Source: Pseudolysobacter antarcticus
GTDB lineage: Bacteria > Pseudomonadota > Gammaproteobacteria > Xanthomonadales > Rhodanobacteraceae
Direction: 5' to 3'
Assembly (NCBI RefSeq): GCF_004168365.1
Contig: NZ_CP035704.1
Span: forward strand, 3,844,001-3,908,000
DNA length: 64,000 nucleotides
The position numbers were made by a program, and so were the translations under genes. Numbering within the stretch: position 1 is the first letter of the stretch; every line of letters starts with the position of its first letter. The notes under the pieces are model-generated. The model had not been told where the DNA came from and searched no databases. It worked only from the letters and a program-made list of their open reading frames with translations. Below are positions 15,676 to 25,103 of this stretch, piece by piece.

Positions 15676-16638
15676 ATGGATAGCGCAAAAAGCATGTTGG
15701 CGAAAGACGCAAAAATCGTATTGACCGGTGCCGCTGGGCTGGTCGGACAGAATCTGATCGTCGAACTCAAGGCGCAGGGTTTCACGCATATCGTCGGCAT
15801 CGACAAGCACGAATACAACCTCGGTATCCTGCGCGAGCTGAATCCCGATGTCGAAATTGTCTGCGCAGATCTGGCCGAACGCGGCGCGTGGGAAAACAGT
15901 TTCGACGGTGCCGCGTGCATCGTGCAATTGCATGCGCAGATCACCGGCAAACATGCTGACTTATTCGTGCGCAACAATATCGCGGCGACCAAAAATGTAT
16001 TGGCTGCGGCGCAGAAAAATACCGTGCCGTATCTCGTGCATATCAGCTCGTCCGTGGTGAATTCGGTGGCCGACGACGACTACACGCACACCAAACGCGC
16101 GCAGGAAAAACTCGTGGTCGAAAGCGGTCTGCCGCATTGCATCCTGCGCCCGACGCTGATGTTCGGCTGGTTCGATCCGAAACATCTCGGCTGGCTGTCG
16201 CGCTTCATGGCGAAGACGCCTGTGTTCCCGATTCCCGGCGATGGCCGCTACATGCGCCAGCCGTTGTACGAACGCGATTTCTGCCGCTGCATCGTGCGCT
16301 GCATGCAGGATCAGCCAGTCGGCGGCGTCTACGATATCTGTGGCGATACACGCATCGATTACATCGACATCATCCGCACGATCAAGCGCGTGAAACGTTT
16401 GCGCACATTGATCGTGCCGATTCCATACGCGCTTTTTCGCCTGCTGCTGCGCACCTATTCGATCTTCAGCGCGAAACCGCCGTTCACCGCCGATCAACTC
16501 AAGGCACTGACCGCCGGTGATGAATTCCACGGTATTGATACCGCGCAAATCTTCGGCGTCGAACAGACCCCGTTCGAGGCCGCGATCCGCGAAAGTTATA
16601 CTGATCCGCGCTACAGCAAGGTTGTACTGAAACGATGA
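15676..16638 (+). CDS. NAD-dependent epimerase/dehydratase family protein
   Basis: An extended-type SDR of 320 residues. It has the nucleotide-binding loop LTGAAGLVGQN, a Ser pair in HISSSVVNS, and YTHTK, which supplies the Tyr-x3-Lys pair. It starts on the base after the SDR stop. ATG 15694 is an alternative start. It probably modifies a nucleotide- or lipid-linked sugar in this locus. The substrate cannot be read from the sequence. A hydrophobic stretch IVPIPYALFRLLLRTY near residue 250 is common in SDRs acting near membranes. Confidence 0.8.
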   Translation: MDSAKSMLAKDAKIVLTGAAGLVGQNLIVELKAQGFTHIVGIDKHEYNLGILRELNPDVEIVCADLAERGAWENSFDGAACIVQLHAQITGKHADLFVRNNIAATKNVLAAAQKNTVPYLVHISSSVVNSVADDDYTHTKRAQEKLVVESGLPHCILRPTLMFGWFDPKHLGWLSRFMAKTPVFPIPGDGRYMRQPLYERDFCRCIVRCMQDQPVGGVYDICGDTRIDYIDIIRTIKRVKRLRTLIVPIPYALFRLLLRTYSIFSAKPPFTADQLKALTAGDEFHGIDTAQIFGVEQTPFEAAIRESYTDPRYSKVVLKR

Positions 16639-17996
16639 CACTCACGGCACAACCGCAATCCATATCGCCGGAGAAATCAGCTGGCCGCAAACATTTCGCG
16701 ATCATTGGCGCCGGGCCGATGGGCTTGATCTGTGCGATGGAATTGCTCAAGCACGGTCACCAAGTCGATATCTACGAACGCGATGACCGGATCGGTGGCA
16801 TGTCGGCGAGTTTCGATTTCGACGGTCTCGCCATCGAACGTTTTTATCACTTCATCTGCAAGACCGATGCGCCGTTATTCGAGTTGCTGCAAGAACTCGG
16901 CCTCAGCGACAAGCTGCGCTGGACCGATACCGAGATGGGATTTTTCCACGCTGGCAAATTGCATCGCTGGGGCACGCCGTTTGCGCTGCTGAAGTTCGAT
17001 GGCCTCGGCTGGATCGACAAATTCCGCTACGCGTTGCACGTGATGTATACCAAGGGCATTCGCGACTGGTCGAAACTCGATCGTGTGGGTGCAACGCCGT
17101 GGCTGAAAAAATGGCTCGGTCAACGCGCCTACACCGTGTTGTGGCAACGTTTATTCGAACTCAAATTTTTTGAATACAGCGAGTCGCTATCGGCCGCCTG
17201 GCTCGGCACGCGGATCAAGCGCATTGCGCTATCGCGCCGCAGCCTGCTGCAGGAATCACTCGGTTATCTGCAAGGTGGATCGGAAATTCTGCTGGAAAAA
17301 ATGCAGCAAGCCATCCTCCAGCGTGGTGGTGCAATCCATCTGAAATCCGGCATCCAGCGTGTGACCACCGACGGTTTCGGAAAAGTGCGCGGCATCGTTG
17401 TGAACGATGCAGAGCGCAGCATCGATGTCGTGATCAGCACCGCGCCGATCCAGTTCGTACCCGACCTCGTGCCCGACCTTCCGCCGGCATTTGCCGCGCA
17501 GGTTCGCGCCATCGTCAACATTCCCGTGGTGTGCGTGATCTTCAAACTCAAGCAGCCGCTGACGGATAATTTCTGGATGAATATCTGCGATAGCAGCATC
17601 GATGTTCCGGGCGTGATCGAATACACCAATCTGTGCCGGTTCGATGCGGCGAATGGGGATCCGTCGATCGTCTACGCGCCGTTCTACATGCCAAAAACGC
17701 ATCCGAAATATGCGCGATCAAACAGCGAATTCATAGCCGAGACACTCGCTTATCTGGCGCGCCTGAATCCGCAATTCAACGCCGACTGGGTGCTCGCGAG
17801 CCATTGCCATCGCTACGACTTTTCGCAGACCGTGTGTCCGCCCGGATTTGCGCAGATGCTGCCGCCGATGCAGACTCCGGTCGCCGGGTTTTACATGGCC
17901 GACACATCGTATTATTACCCCGAAGATCGCTCGATCTCGGAAAGTCTCAAGGTCGGAAAAACCCTGGCGCAACTCGCTGGCGAGTATGCTGGCTAG
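16635..17996 (+). CDS. FAD/NAD(P)-dependent oxidoreductase (amine oxidase/HemY-like fold)
   Basis: A 453-residue flavoprotein with the dinucleotide-binding motif IIGAGPMGLICAMELLKHGH and YERDDRIGGMSASF (residues about 23-60), and a C-terminal FAD motif GFYMADTSYYYPEDRSI. These resemble the protoporphyrinogen oxidase/amine oxidase superfamily members often found in polysaccharide clusters. It overlaps the epimerase stop by four bases (ATGA). The chemistry is unknown; oxidation or desaturation of a lipid-linked sugar or lipid is possible. It should not be called a haem-biosynthesis enzyme on this evidence. Confidence 0.78.
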   Translation: MTLTAQPQSISPEKSAGRKHFAIIGAGPMGLICAMELLKHGHQVDIYERDDRIGGMSASFDFDGLAIERFYHFICKTDAPLFELLQELGLSDKLRWTDTEMGFFHAGKLHRWGTPFALLKFDGLGWIDKFRYALHVMYTKGIRDWSKLDRVGATPWLKKWLGQRAYTVLWQRLFELKFFEYSESLSAAWLGTRIKRIALSRRSLLQESLGYLQGGSEILLEKMQQAILQRGGAIHLKSGIQRVTTDGFGKVRGIVVNDAERSIDVVISTAPIQFVPDLVPDLPPAFAAQVRAIVNIPVVCVIFKLKQPLTDNFWMNICDSSIDVPGVIEYTNLCRFDAANGDPSIVYAPFYMPKTHPKYARSNSEFIAETLAYLARLNPQFNADWVLASHCHRYDFSQTVCPPGFAQMLPPMQTPVAGFYMADTSYYYPEDRSISESLKVGKTLAQLAGEYAG

Positions 17997-18070
17997 TTTC
18001 GATAACGAATAATTCCGCTGGCGCCGGTTCACGAGAATCACGGCCCACAAAATTTCTACTGGAGAAAAAA

Positions 18071-18724
18071 ATGGAGCTCGAACAACTCTATCGCCATCGT
18101 TTTCCCGAGAGCGAGCTCGCCGCCAAACACGCGATCTGGCAGGTGCTGTGCAAGGATTTTTTCAGTCGGTATGTCAAACCGGATGCGACGGTGGTGGATA
18201 TCGGCGCGGGTTATTGCGAGTTCATCAACAACATCCAGGCCGGCACCAAGATCGCGGTCGATCTGAATCCCGAAGTGAAGCAGCGCGCCGCCGCCGATGT
18301 GCGCGTGATCAACGAATCCTGCACTGCAATTCGCGAGCTTCCGGGCGACAGCGTCGATGTCGTGTTCATGAGCAATTTCCTCGAACATCTGCCGAGCAAA
18401 CAGCTTGTGCTCGAAACCTTTCAGGAAGCGCTGCGCATCCTGCGACCCGGCGGTCAGGTCATCATCCTGCAGCCGAATATCCGTTTTCTCTATGCGGAAT
18501 ATTGGGATTTTTTCGATCATCACACCGCGCTGAGTGATCGCAGCCTCGTCGAAGGCCTCGAACTCGCCGGGTTCAAACCGACCCTCGTCATTCCACGGTT
18601 TTTGCCTTACACCACCAAAAGTCGCCTGCCGAAAGCGGCGTTTCTGGTACGCCTGTATCTGCGTGTTCCGCTGGCTTGGCGCATCCTCGGCAAACAGGCG
18701 CTGGTGATCGCCGAAAAACCGTGA
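18071..18724 (+). CDS. Class I SAM-dependent methyltransferase
   Basis: A 217-residue methyltransferase with motif I VVDIGAGYCEFINNI, an acidic motif II IAVDLNPEV, the motif IV-like VDVVFMSNFLEHLPS and LRILRPGGQVIILQPN. The start at 18071 follows GGAGAAAAAA closely. The longer upstream frame overlaps the flavoprotein gene and has no homology signature. It lies between the flavoprotein and gtrA genes in the glycan locus, so a sugar or lipid methyl acceptor is likely but unproven. Confidence 0.85.
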   Translation: MELEQLYRHRFPESELAAKHAIWQVLCKDFFSRYVKPDATVVDIGAGYCEFINNIQAGTKIAVDLNPEVKQRAAADVRVINESCTAIRELPGDSVDVVFMSNFLEHLPSKQLVLETFQEALRILRPGGQVIILQPNIRFLYAEYWDFFDHHTALSDRSLVEGLELAGFKPTLVIPRFLPYTTKSRLPKAAFLVRLYLRVPLAWRILGKQALVIAEKP

Positions 18725-18731
18725 GCGCAGC

Positions 18732-19190
18732 ATGAACCGCGCGCGTGAACCAGAATCGCCGCCAAACTCTGCGGCGAATAATGCCCAAGGCAGCGACTCG
18801 AACGAATCGAAACGGTTTTTGCGCTTTCTGTTTGTGAGCGCTATCGCCGCGGCGGCAAACTTTGGCAGCCGCATCGTGTTCAGCCGGTTTTGCGATTATT
18901 CGCTGGCGATATTTTTTGCATTCGTCGTCGGCATCACCACGGCGTTCGTGCTCAATCGCGCGCTAGTGTTCACGGCATCGAAAAACCAGTTGCACCAACA
19001 GATGCTGTGGTTTCTCTTGATCAATCTCGGCGCATTGGTGCTGACGCTGGCAGTGAGCCTGCTGTTCGCGCGGATCGTGCTGCCCGCGCTAGGCATTCAT
19101 TCCTATACCGAGGAAATCGCCCATGCGCTGGGCATATTGGCACCGGTGATTACGAGCTACCTCGGCCACAAACATCTGACCTTCAGATAA
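18732..19190 (+). CDS. GtrA-family membrane protein
   Basis: A 152-residue protein with a charged N-terminal tail and four hydrophobic helices: FLFVSAIAAAANFGSRIVF, ALAIFFAFVVGITTAFVLN-like, LLINLGALVLTLAVSLL, and a last segment ending SYLGHKHLTFR. This is the GtrA/DPMS-associated fold. GtrA proteins are thought to flip or help use polyprenyl-phosphate sugars during cell-surface glycosylation. Being 7 bp after the methyltransferase and downstream of the DprE-like genes makes a role with the lipid-linked pentose attractive, by inference. Confidence 0.88.
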   Translation: MNRAREPESPPNSAANNAQGSDSNESKRFLRFLFVSAIAAAANFGSRIVFSRFCDYSLAIFFAFVVGITTAFVLNRALVFTASKNQLHQQMLWFLLINLGALVLTLAVSLLFARIVLPALGIHSYTEEIAHALGILAPVITSYLGHKHLTFR

Positions 19191-19222
19191 TCGCGATACT
19201 TTTTTCAAGGGTTTGAATATTT

Positions 19223-21031
19223 ATGCGTGCACCACGAGAATTATTTTCGAACACGACTTTTCGATTATTATTTCTCGTCTGGCTTTGGGCGTTTCTCTGC
19301 CACACGATTCAGATCCTGCGCTATTCGTCCTCATTACCTCTGGCCGATCAGTGGGATAGCGAAGCGTTTTTTCTGCTGAAGCCGTGGGTCGAGAGCAATC
19401 TCAAATTCTCGCAACTGCTCGCACTGCACAACGAACATCACATTTTCTTCAAACGCATTTTCGATCTCCTGGTATTTTCGTTGAATTCGAACTACTGGGA
19501 TAATCGTGTATTCGCAATTGCCAATGCCGGAATTTATGCCGCGATGATTGCGAGCCTCGCATTCATCGCAAGCAGGATCGAAAATAAATTCAGTCGCAAT
19601 GCACTGCTCATATTGATCGTCATTTTGCCAATGACCTTGATCGATAGCGAGAACACGCTTTGGGGTTTCCAGAGTCCGTTTTATTTTTCATTGCTGTTCT
19701 CGTTGCTGATCCTCATGATTTGCAGCAAGCACGCGCTTTCGCTGCGAGATTGCATGATTGCCGGCGTTCTTGCTGTGTGTTGCCTCGGCACGCTGGCGTC
19801 CGGATTTCTGGTCGCGCCGGTCGCCATTTTTCTGGTGCTGGCGGGAATGACGAATGATCGCGAAAACAGGAGGTCGCGAATCCTGCTCATCGCAATACTT
19901 TTCCTGGTCACGCTATTCGGTTATTCGCTGATACCCAAACTCGGCGATGGCGATGAATTGAGAGCGCAATCCGTACTCGAATTCATTACCGGCACCGCAC
20001 GCGTCCTGGCGTGGCCGATACAACTGTTTCCACTGGCGTGGCTATCGGTCGCTGCCTGGAGTATTCATGCACTGCTCAAACGAAAAGCCTTATCGCGAGT
20101 CGACGCATTTTTTATTGGCCTTGCGATGTGGGTTTTCCTACAGGCAATCGCCATAGCCTATGGACGCGGCCATTCGCTGATCGCAGTCCCTTCTCGCTAT
20201 ACGGATACATTATTGTTGGGGCTGATTGCCAACCTGTATTTCGGCTGTCGTTTGTTCCAGGCTTCGCAATATATCCCACGGCCATTTTTACGAGTGGCGG
20301 GTCGCACCTCAATGGTTGCGCTTGGCATTTGCATGGCGCTATTTTTCGGCGTTGCAACAATAGATGGCGTGCTTGAGGCGAACATTACGCAAGCATCACG
20401 CCAATCCACCCTATTCGTCACTCGGGCGTTGCTGCATGACCCGACCATTGATGTCGACAAGTTCGAATTGCCTTACCCGAGAAAGCCGCGGCTGGCGATG
20501 TTGCTTGCCGATTCGACGATGCAGCAACTGTTGCGAATTGATAAGAACGATTTGCCGCTGCCTTGCGATGCGAAGCGCGTCGGTTTGCTCTCGCGAATGG
20601 TCTGTGCCGCGGAAGCCATTGTTCCGCATAACCCGCTCGGTCTGTTCGCGCGGAGCGAACGAAAGTCGCCGGATCGCAGCCTGTCAAAATGTCATCTCGA
20701 TGATTTCTCCGGCGGATCTTCGGCGACGAATCTGCCCGCGAATCTTCCCGTGCGATTTACCGGCTGGGTGATCTCCGACAACTTCCCCTACTTTTCCGTA
20801 TTCAACCAGCCAAGGATTTTGCTGCTTGGCAAAGATGTCGAATATGCCGTGACGGGTGTTGCGCACGCGCGCCCGGACGTTGCCACTGCGCTGAAGTCTG
20901 CGCGTTATCATTGGACCGGCGTCGACATCACTACATCCGCGTCCGGCGTCGCTGCAGGGGACTATGAAATTGCGATACGGAATGCGAATTCGGTGCCATG
21001 CAAAACAGGAACATTCGTTCACAAACCCTGA
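19223..21031 (+). CDS. Large polytopic membrane protein, candidate GT-C glycosyltransferase (1)
   Basis: A 602-residue protein with about ten hydrophobic helices in the first 400 residues and a soluble C-terminal domain of about 200 residues. After the first helix comes a loop with an acidic motif LADQWDSEAFF and LHNEHHIFFKR. GT-C transferases that use polyprenyl-phosphate donors have their catalytic acids in just this first periplasmic loop. Conserved-looking loops include ENTLWGFQSPFYF and AVPSRYTDTL. I do not recognise a named family. It follows gtrA by 32 bp and appears AT-richer than the genes before it. Confidence 0.65.
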   Translation: MRAPRELFSNTTFRLLFLVWLWAFLCHTIQILRYSSSLPLADQWDSEAFFLLKPWVESNLKFSQLLALHNEHHIFFKRIFDLLVFSLNSNYWDNRVFAIANAGIYAAMIASLAFIASRIENKFSRNALLILIVILPMTLIDSENTLWGFQSPFYFSLLFSLLILMICSKHALSLRDCMIAGVLAVCCLGTLASGFLVAPVAIFLVLAGMTNDRENRRSRILLIAILFLVTLFGYSLIPKLGDGDELRAQSVLEFITGTARVLAWPIQLFPLAWLSVAAWSIHALLKRKALSRVDAFFIGLAMWVFLQAIAIAYGRGHSLIAVPSRYTDTLLLGLIANLYFGCRLFQASQYIPRPFLRVAGRTSMVALGICMALFFGVATIDGVLEANITQASRQSTLFVTRALLHDPTIDVDKFELPYPRKPRLAMLLADSTMQQLLRIDKNDLPLPCDAKRVGLLSRMVCAAEAIVPHNPLGLFARSERKSPDRSLSKCHLDDFSGGSSATNLPANLPVRFTGWVISDNFPYFSVFNQPRILLLGKDVEYAVTGVAHARPDVATALKSARYHWTGVDITTSASGVAAGDYEIAIRNANSVPCKTGTFVHKP

Positions 21032-21152
21032 TCCACGGAGCGGCAATTCCACGCAGAATAATTGCTGCATCGTCGCTTGTACTGGTGATCGACCACCACC
21101 AGCGATGAATGCAAAAACGCACACCGTCCAAATGTAACAACCAAGGTAAGTC

Positions 21153-22412
21153 ATGATTCTTGATGTGCGGTCGCAAAGCACGGCCGATCTGGAAATCCGC
21201 AAAAATAGCATCCGCATCGGGTTTCTGCTGGCGGTCTTGACGATCGCTGTGCTTGTTTTCCGTCGTCCCGATCAATTTTCGAATCCGTATATCTGGGTCG
21301 AAGACGGCACGACCATTCTCAACCAGTACATCGAACACGGTTGGCTCACGCTTTTTTATCCGGTCAACGGCTATTTCATCACTCCGACCAAAATCATCCA
21401 CACGCTTTCATTGGCGCTATCGTTTCGCTGGTTTCCCGAGATCAGCTACTGGCTGACGATGCTGTTCACGATTTCCGTGATATGGGCCATCGCCCTGTGT
21501 CCGACCCAACTCAGGCATAAAACCTGGTGTGCGGTCAGCGTACTTTTTATCCCCACCGGCTCTGAAGTTTTTGCAGTGTCGGAATATGCATTGTGGTGGG
21601 GTGGGCTGTTGCTTTTTTTACCGCTGCTGTGGGAAAAAAATGACGAAAAACTTTCAGCGCGATTGTTTCTGATTGTGTTCGGTGGGCTGTCGTCACCCCT
21701 CGTGATTTTTCTTTCGCCGATTTATTTGTTGCGAACTTTTTTCACGCGCGCACGAGTAGACAATGTGATCGCGGGCGCCGTCATCCTGGTTGCGGGGATT
21801 CAAGCGGCGGCGATCCACTTCAGTCGGCAGTCACCGCAATGGGACAAACTCAGCTTCAGCCTTCCGTTGCTGGCAGGAAAATTTTTCGGCTGGTTCGAAT
21901 ACTGGTCGCTGGATCCGGCGATGACCCCGATGATCGCTGGCGCCGCGATCCTGCTCGGGCTCGTATTGCTGGTGTGCTGCTGGCCCAAGCTGCGCCGCTA
22001 CGATTTCGTGATGGTCTTGCTTTGCATCGCGTTGCCGCTGTGCATCTTGTCAGCCATCCTGCGCGCACCATTGCCCGCCATCGATCCGTACATCACCGCA
22101 CCACGGTACTTTTTTTATCCGTTCATCCTGATCAGCTGGATATTGATTCAGAGCCTGAATTCCAACCAGCCTTTGCGCTATTTTTTTGTGCTGGCTGCTT
22201 TGGCAAGCGCATGGATCAATTTTTTACTTTTCGCACCGTGGCATCATTCATTTATGGATTGGCGCAAACAGGTGATCGAATGCCTCGCGCAACCCGAATT
22301 CACTTTCCAGATTCACTTTCAGGGACGTGCCGATTCGCAATGGGGTGAACGCTTGACCAATGAACAATGCAAGACATTGGTCGAGTCGAGTTTGTTCAAC
22401 GGCAAAAATTAG
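21153..22412 (+). CDS. Polytopic membrane protein, candidate GT-C glycosyltransferase (2)
   Basis: A 419-residue protein that is nearly all transmembrane helices. The first external loop carries WVEDGTTILNQYIEHGWLTL, an acidic ED pair placed as in GT-C enzymes. A later loop reads PYITAPRYFFYPFILISW, similar to the PSRY loop of the preceding protein. The start follows AAGG. No soluble domain is present. Function is inferred only from topology and position in the glycan locus. Confidence 0.6.
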   Translation: MILDVRSQSTADLEIRKNSIRIGFLLAVLTIAVLVFRRPDQFSNPYIWVEDGTTILNQYIEHGWLTLFYPVNGYFITPTKIIHTLSLALSFRWFPEISYWLTMLFTISVIWAIALCPTQLRHKTWCAVSVLFIPTGSEVFAVSEYALWWGGLLLFLPLLWEKNDEKLSARLFLIVFGGLSSPLVIFLSPIYLLRTFFTRARVDNVIAGAVILVAGIQAAAIHFSRQSPQWDKLSFSLPLLAGKFFGWFEYWSLDPAMTPMIAGAAILLGLVLLVCCWPKLRRYDFVMVLLCIALPLCILSAILRAPLPAIDPYITAPRYFFYPFILISWILIQSLNSNQPLRYFFVLAALASAWINFLLFAPWHHSFMDWRKQVIECLAQPEFTFQIHFQGRADSQWGERLTNEQCKTLVESSLFNGKN

Positions 22413-22535
22413 CAACCGCGGAATTCAATGCTAAAACGTGTTATCGCCGGGACACAGACGTGCTCCAGGTCACGATTGTGTTGCCTGAAAATGTATCCGT
22501 GAAACACTGATTTCAACTGAAAAACTCAGCTTACG

Positions 22536-24941
22536 ATGACCTTGAGCCAACGCCCGCCATCCCGATCGAAATCAGTCATCGCAATCCTTCGCTGGCTCGT
22601 GATCGTTGCGTTCTGCGCGTTCATTTTTCTGCAAAACCTGCGCTTCGGTGCAGCGCCAGATATCGGCATGGATTCTTCCTGGACCGAAGTCCTCGCATGG
22701 GCCGCATTGCGACACCTGCACTGGGGGCGCGATATCGTTTTTACCTACGGACCACTGGGCTTTCTGCACGGCGGAACGAGTTATGTACCGGGTATTCTGT
22801 CCGCTTACATCACCGGACAGGTTTTACTCAGCACCGCATTTGTGGCGATCACCGCTTACCTGCTGCGTCGTGCGCACTTGGCTATGTTCGCTTTTTTTGC
22901 TGCGGCCTACACCGCATCATTTCTGTGGATCGCTGCCGATGTGGCATGGGCGTTGATATTTTTGTTTGGCACGACCATCGTGATTGATTCACGCACATCG
23001 ATTGGGAATTTTCGCTCGCTGGTTTTACTCACGACTTTATCCGTTATCTTCGCTTCGATTGCGCTAATCAAGTTCAGCCTTTTTCCGCTGTGGATCCTGT
23101 GTGTGCTCGTATTGCTGGCCGACAGCCTGATTGTCGGATCAACGCGGCGCGCTCTTTTTATTGTCGTTGTTTTCCCGGCTGTGCTGCTGCTGACTTGGCT
23201 TGCCTGCGCGCAGGATATCGGTGATTTTCCACTCTATCTGCGAACGAGTTTCGAGGTTGCCGCCGGCTACGGAAATGCGATGGGCATGAGCGCACCGCCA
23301 CTGGTCGGAATCACCGGCGCAACCTGTATGGTCATGCTTGGTGCGTTATGTGTTTTTGCTGCTTATCGTTGCCGCCGCGATGCGTCCACACTGGTCATTC
23401 TGGTGGTTTATCTTGCGGCGGCATTTCTCACTTGGCGCGCAAATTTCACGCGTGCTGATCACGCGCCATGGTTCTTCACCTATTTCTCGGTGATGCCGTT
23501 TGGTTTGTTGTGCTACCGCCCCACCGCGGCAATCAAACCGATGCGAATCGGTCTGATCCTGCTGATCTTGATCAGCACCGCACCCGCCCTGATCGACGGC
23601 AACGACGTGGTTTCACGCTGGCCGCAGGCGTGGACCGAAATCGGCTGGCACGCGAATACGCTGATGCATCTGCCGGAATTACAAACTCGGCGAGATATGG
23701 AATGGCAGGCGTTGCAAAAGCATACCGAACTGCCGCGAATCAAACAGCGCATCGGCGCGTCGAGTGTGGACATGTTCACGGTCTCGCAAGGCATATTGCT
23801 GAGCAACGATCTGAATTACACGCCACGTCCAGTATTCCAAAGTTATTCCGCATACACACCTTATCTGGCACGTCTTAACGAAACATGGTTGCTCGGCGCG
23901 CAAGCGCCAGCGTTCGTCGTGATGCAACTGCAAACCATCGATGGCCACCTGCCGCTGAGCGAGGATCCGCTCGCGTTTATCGCTCTCTTGCAGCACTACC
24001 GACCGGCATTTATGGAGCATGACATCTTGTTACTTGAACGCGATAAGACCGCGCGCGCATTGCCGGTTGTAGCGCCGGCATCGTGGCTGCATAAAAAACT
24101 CGGCGAACAGATTTCGCTCGACAACGTATCGAAGCAATTAGCGCTCGCCTTCATCAAAGTAGATCTCACGCCGCTCGGGCAAATCTTCACCGCACTATTG
24201 CGCGAACCTCCATTAAAGATCGTGGTAACGACCGCCGCAGGTGAATATGCGTATCGATTCCTGCGGCTAACTGGTGCATCGGGTTTTGTCCTCTCACCCC
24301 TGATCAGTTCCACTCAGGATTGGGTGTCGCTGCAATTGAGTATGCCGGTTGCACCGGTGCTCGGCTTTCGCATCGAACCGGAAACCCCATGGCAGAGACT
24401 GTTTTTTGAGGATGACTTGCAGGTTGGATTCGAGCAACGCGACTATCTGCACTTGACCGCCGACAACACCTCGGTCGATCTCGCGAGTTTTGTCTACCCT
24501 GGCTTCAACTTGATGCCGACCGAAAAACATGGCGAGGGCGATATCATCCTTGATGACGAGAAAAAGGCACTGTTCATCCACGCGCCAGGCCATCTTCGTT
24601 TCTCGCCGACCGCGGCAACATATCGCGTCTCCGGCGAATTCGGTGTGCAAGCCTCAGCGTTGACCAACCACGCCTGCGACACCGCCGATGGCGTCGGCAT
24701 GAGCGTGATTCGCCTGCGAGAGAATGTCGAATCGCAGTTGCTGCACATCGAGCTTGATCCGTGGCACGTGGCGCAAGATCGCGGCGCGCATCGCTTTGAA
24801 GTCAAGGATGTGAGTCTGGAGCTCGGCGACAAGATCGAATACCGCATCGACCCCGGTCACGCTGGCAGCAATACGATCTGCGACTGGAGTTATGTGCGCG
24901 ATCTCAAATTCGATGCGCAGAACGGCGATAGTTCGCCTTGA
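22536..24941 (+). CDS. Large polytopic membrane protein, unknown (candidate glycosyltransferase, 3)
   Basis: An 801-residue protein. The first 380 residues contain around ten helices. The loop after the first helix contains IGMDSSWTEVLAWAALRH and RDIVFTYGPLGFLHGG, motifs I associate with uncharacterised large membrane proteins. The last 400 residues are soluble and probably periplasmic, with beta-rich composition. The topology resembles a GT-C transferase with a binding domain, but catalytic residues cannot be assigned confidently. It is the last of three large membrane proteins in tandem. Confidence 0.6.
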   Translation: MTLSQRPPSRSKSVIAILRWLVIVAFCAFIFLQNLRFGAAPDIGMDSSWTEVLAWAALRHLHWGRDIVFTYGPLGFLHGGTSYVPGILSAYITGQVLLSTAFVAITAYLLRRAHLAMFAFFAAAYTASFLWIAADVAWALIFLFGTTIVIDSRTSIGNFRSLVLLTTLSVIFASIALIKFSLFPLWILCVLVLLADSLIVGSTRRALFIVVVFPAVLLLTWLACAQDIGDFPLYLRTSFEVAAGYGNAMGMSAPPLVGITGATCMVMLGALCVFAAYRCRRDASTLVILVVYLAAAFLTWRANFTRADHAPWFFTYFSVMPFGLLCYRPTAAIKPMRIGLILLILISTAPALIDGNDVVSRWPQAWTEIGWHANTLMHLPELQTRRDMEWQALQKHTELPRIKQRIGASSVDMFTVSQGILLSNDLNYTPRPVFQSYSAYTPYLARLNETWLLGAQAPAFVVMQLQTIDGHLPLSEDPLAFIALLQHYRPAFMEHDILLLERDKTARALPVVAPASWLHKKLGEQISLDNVSKQLALAFIKVDLTPLGQIFTALLREPPLKIVVTTAAGEYAYRFLRLTGASGFVLSPLISSTQDWVSLQLSMPVAPVLGFRIEPETPWQRLFFEDDLQVGFEQRDYLHLTADNTSVDLASFVYPGFNLMPTEKHGEGDIILDDEKKALFIHAPGHLRFSPTAATYRVSGEFGVQASALTNHACDTADGVGMSVIRLRENVESQLLHIELDPWHVAQDRGAHRFEVKDVSLELGDKIEYRIDPGHAGSNTICDWSYVRDLKFDAQNGDSSP

Positions 24942-25103
24942 TTCACTTGGTACAGCAGATCAAGCTTCGCCAAAGCGATGCTTAAGGTATGATTTGCTCG
25001 GGGGCAATATTCGAACGCTGAAAGCGCTGGCGCAAACTGCGCTTCGATACGGCAACCGTCCGTCTTATTTGATAGATCACTGACTCATCTCGATCGTTGC
25101 CAC

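Noticed and set aside
16635-17996. UDP-galactopyranose mutase or protoporphyrinogen oxidase
   Set aside because: Only the generic FAD-binding motifs are shared. I see no mutase-specific residues, and the glycan context does not suit haem synthesis, so only the superfamily is named.
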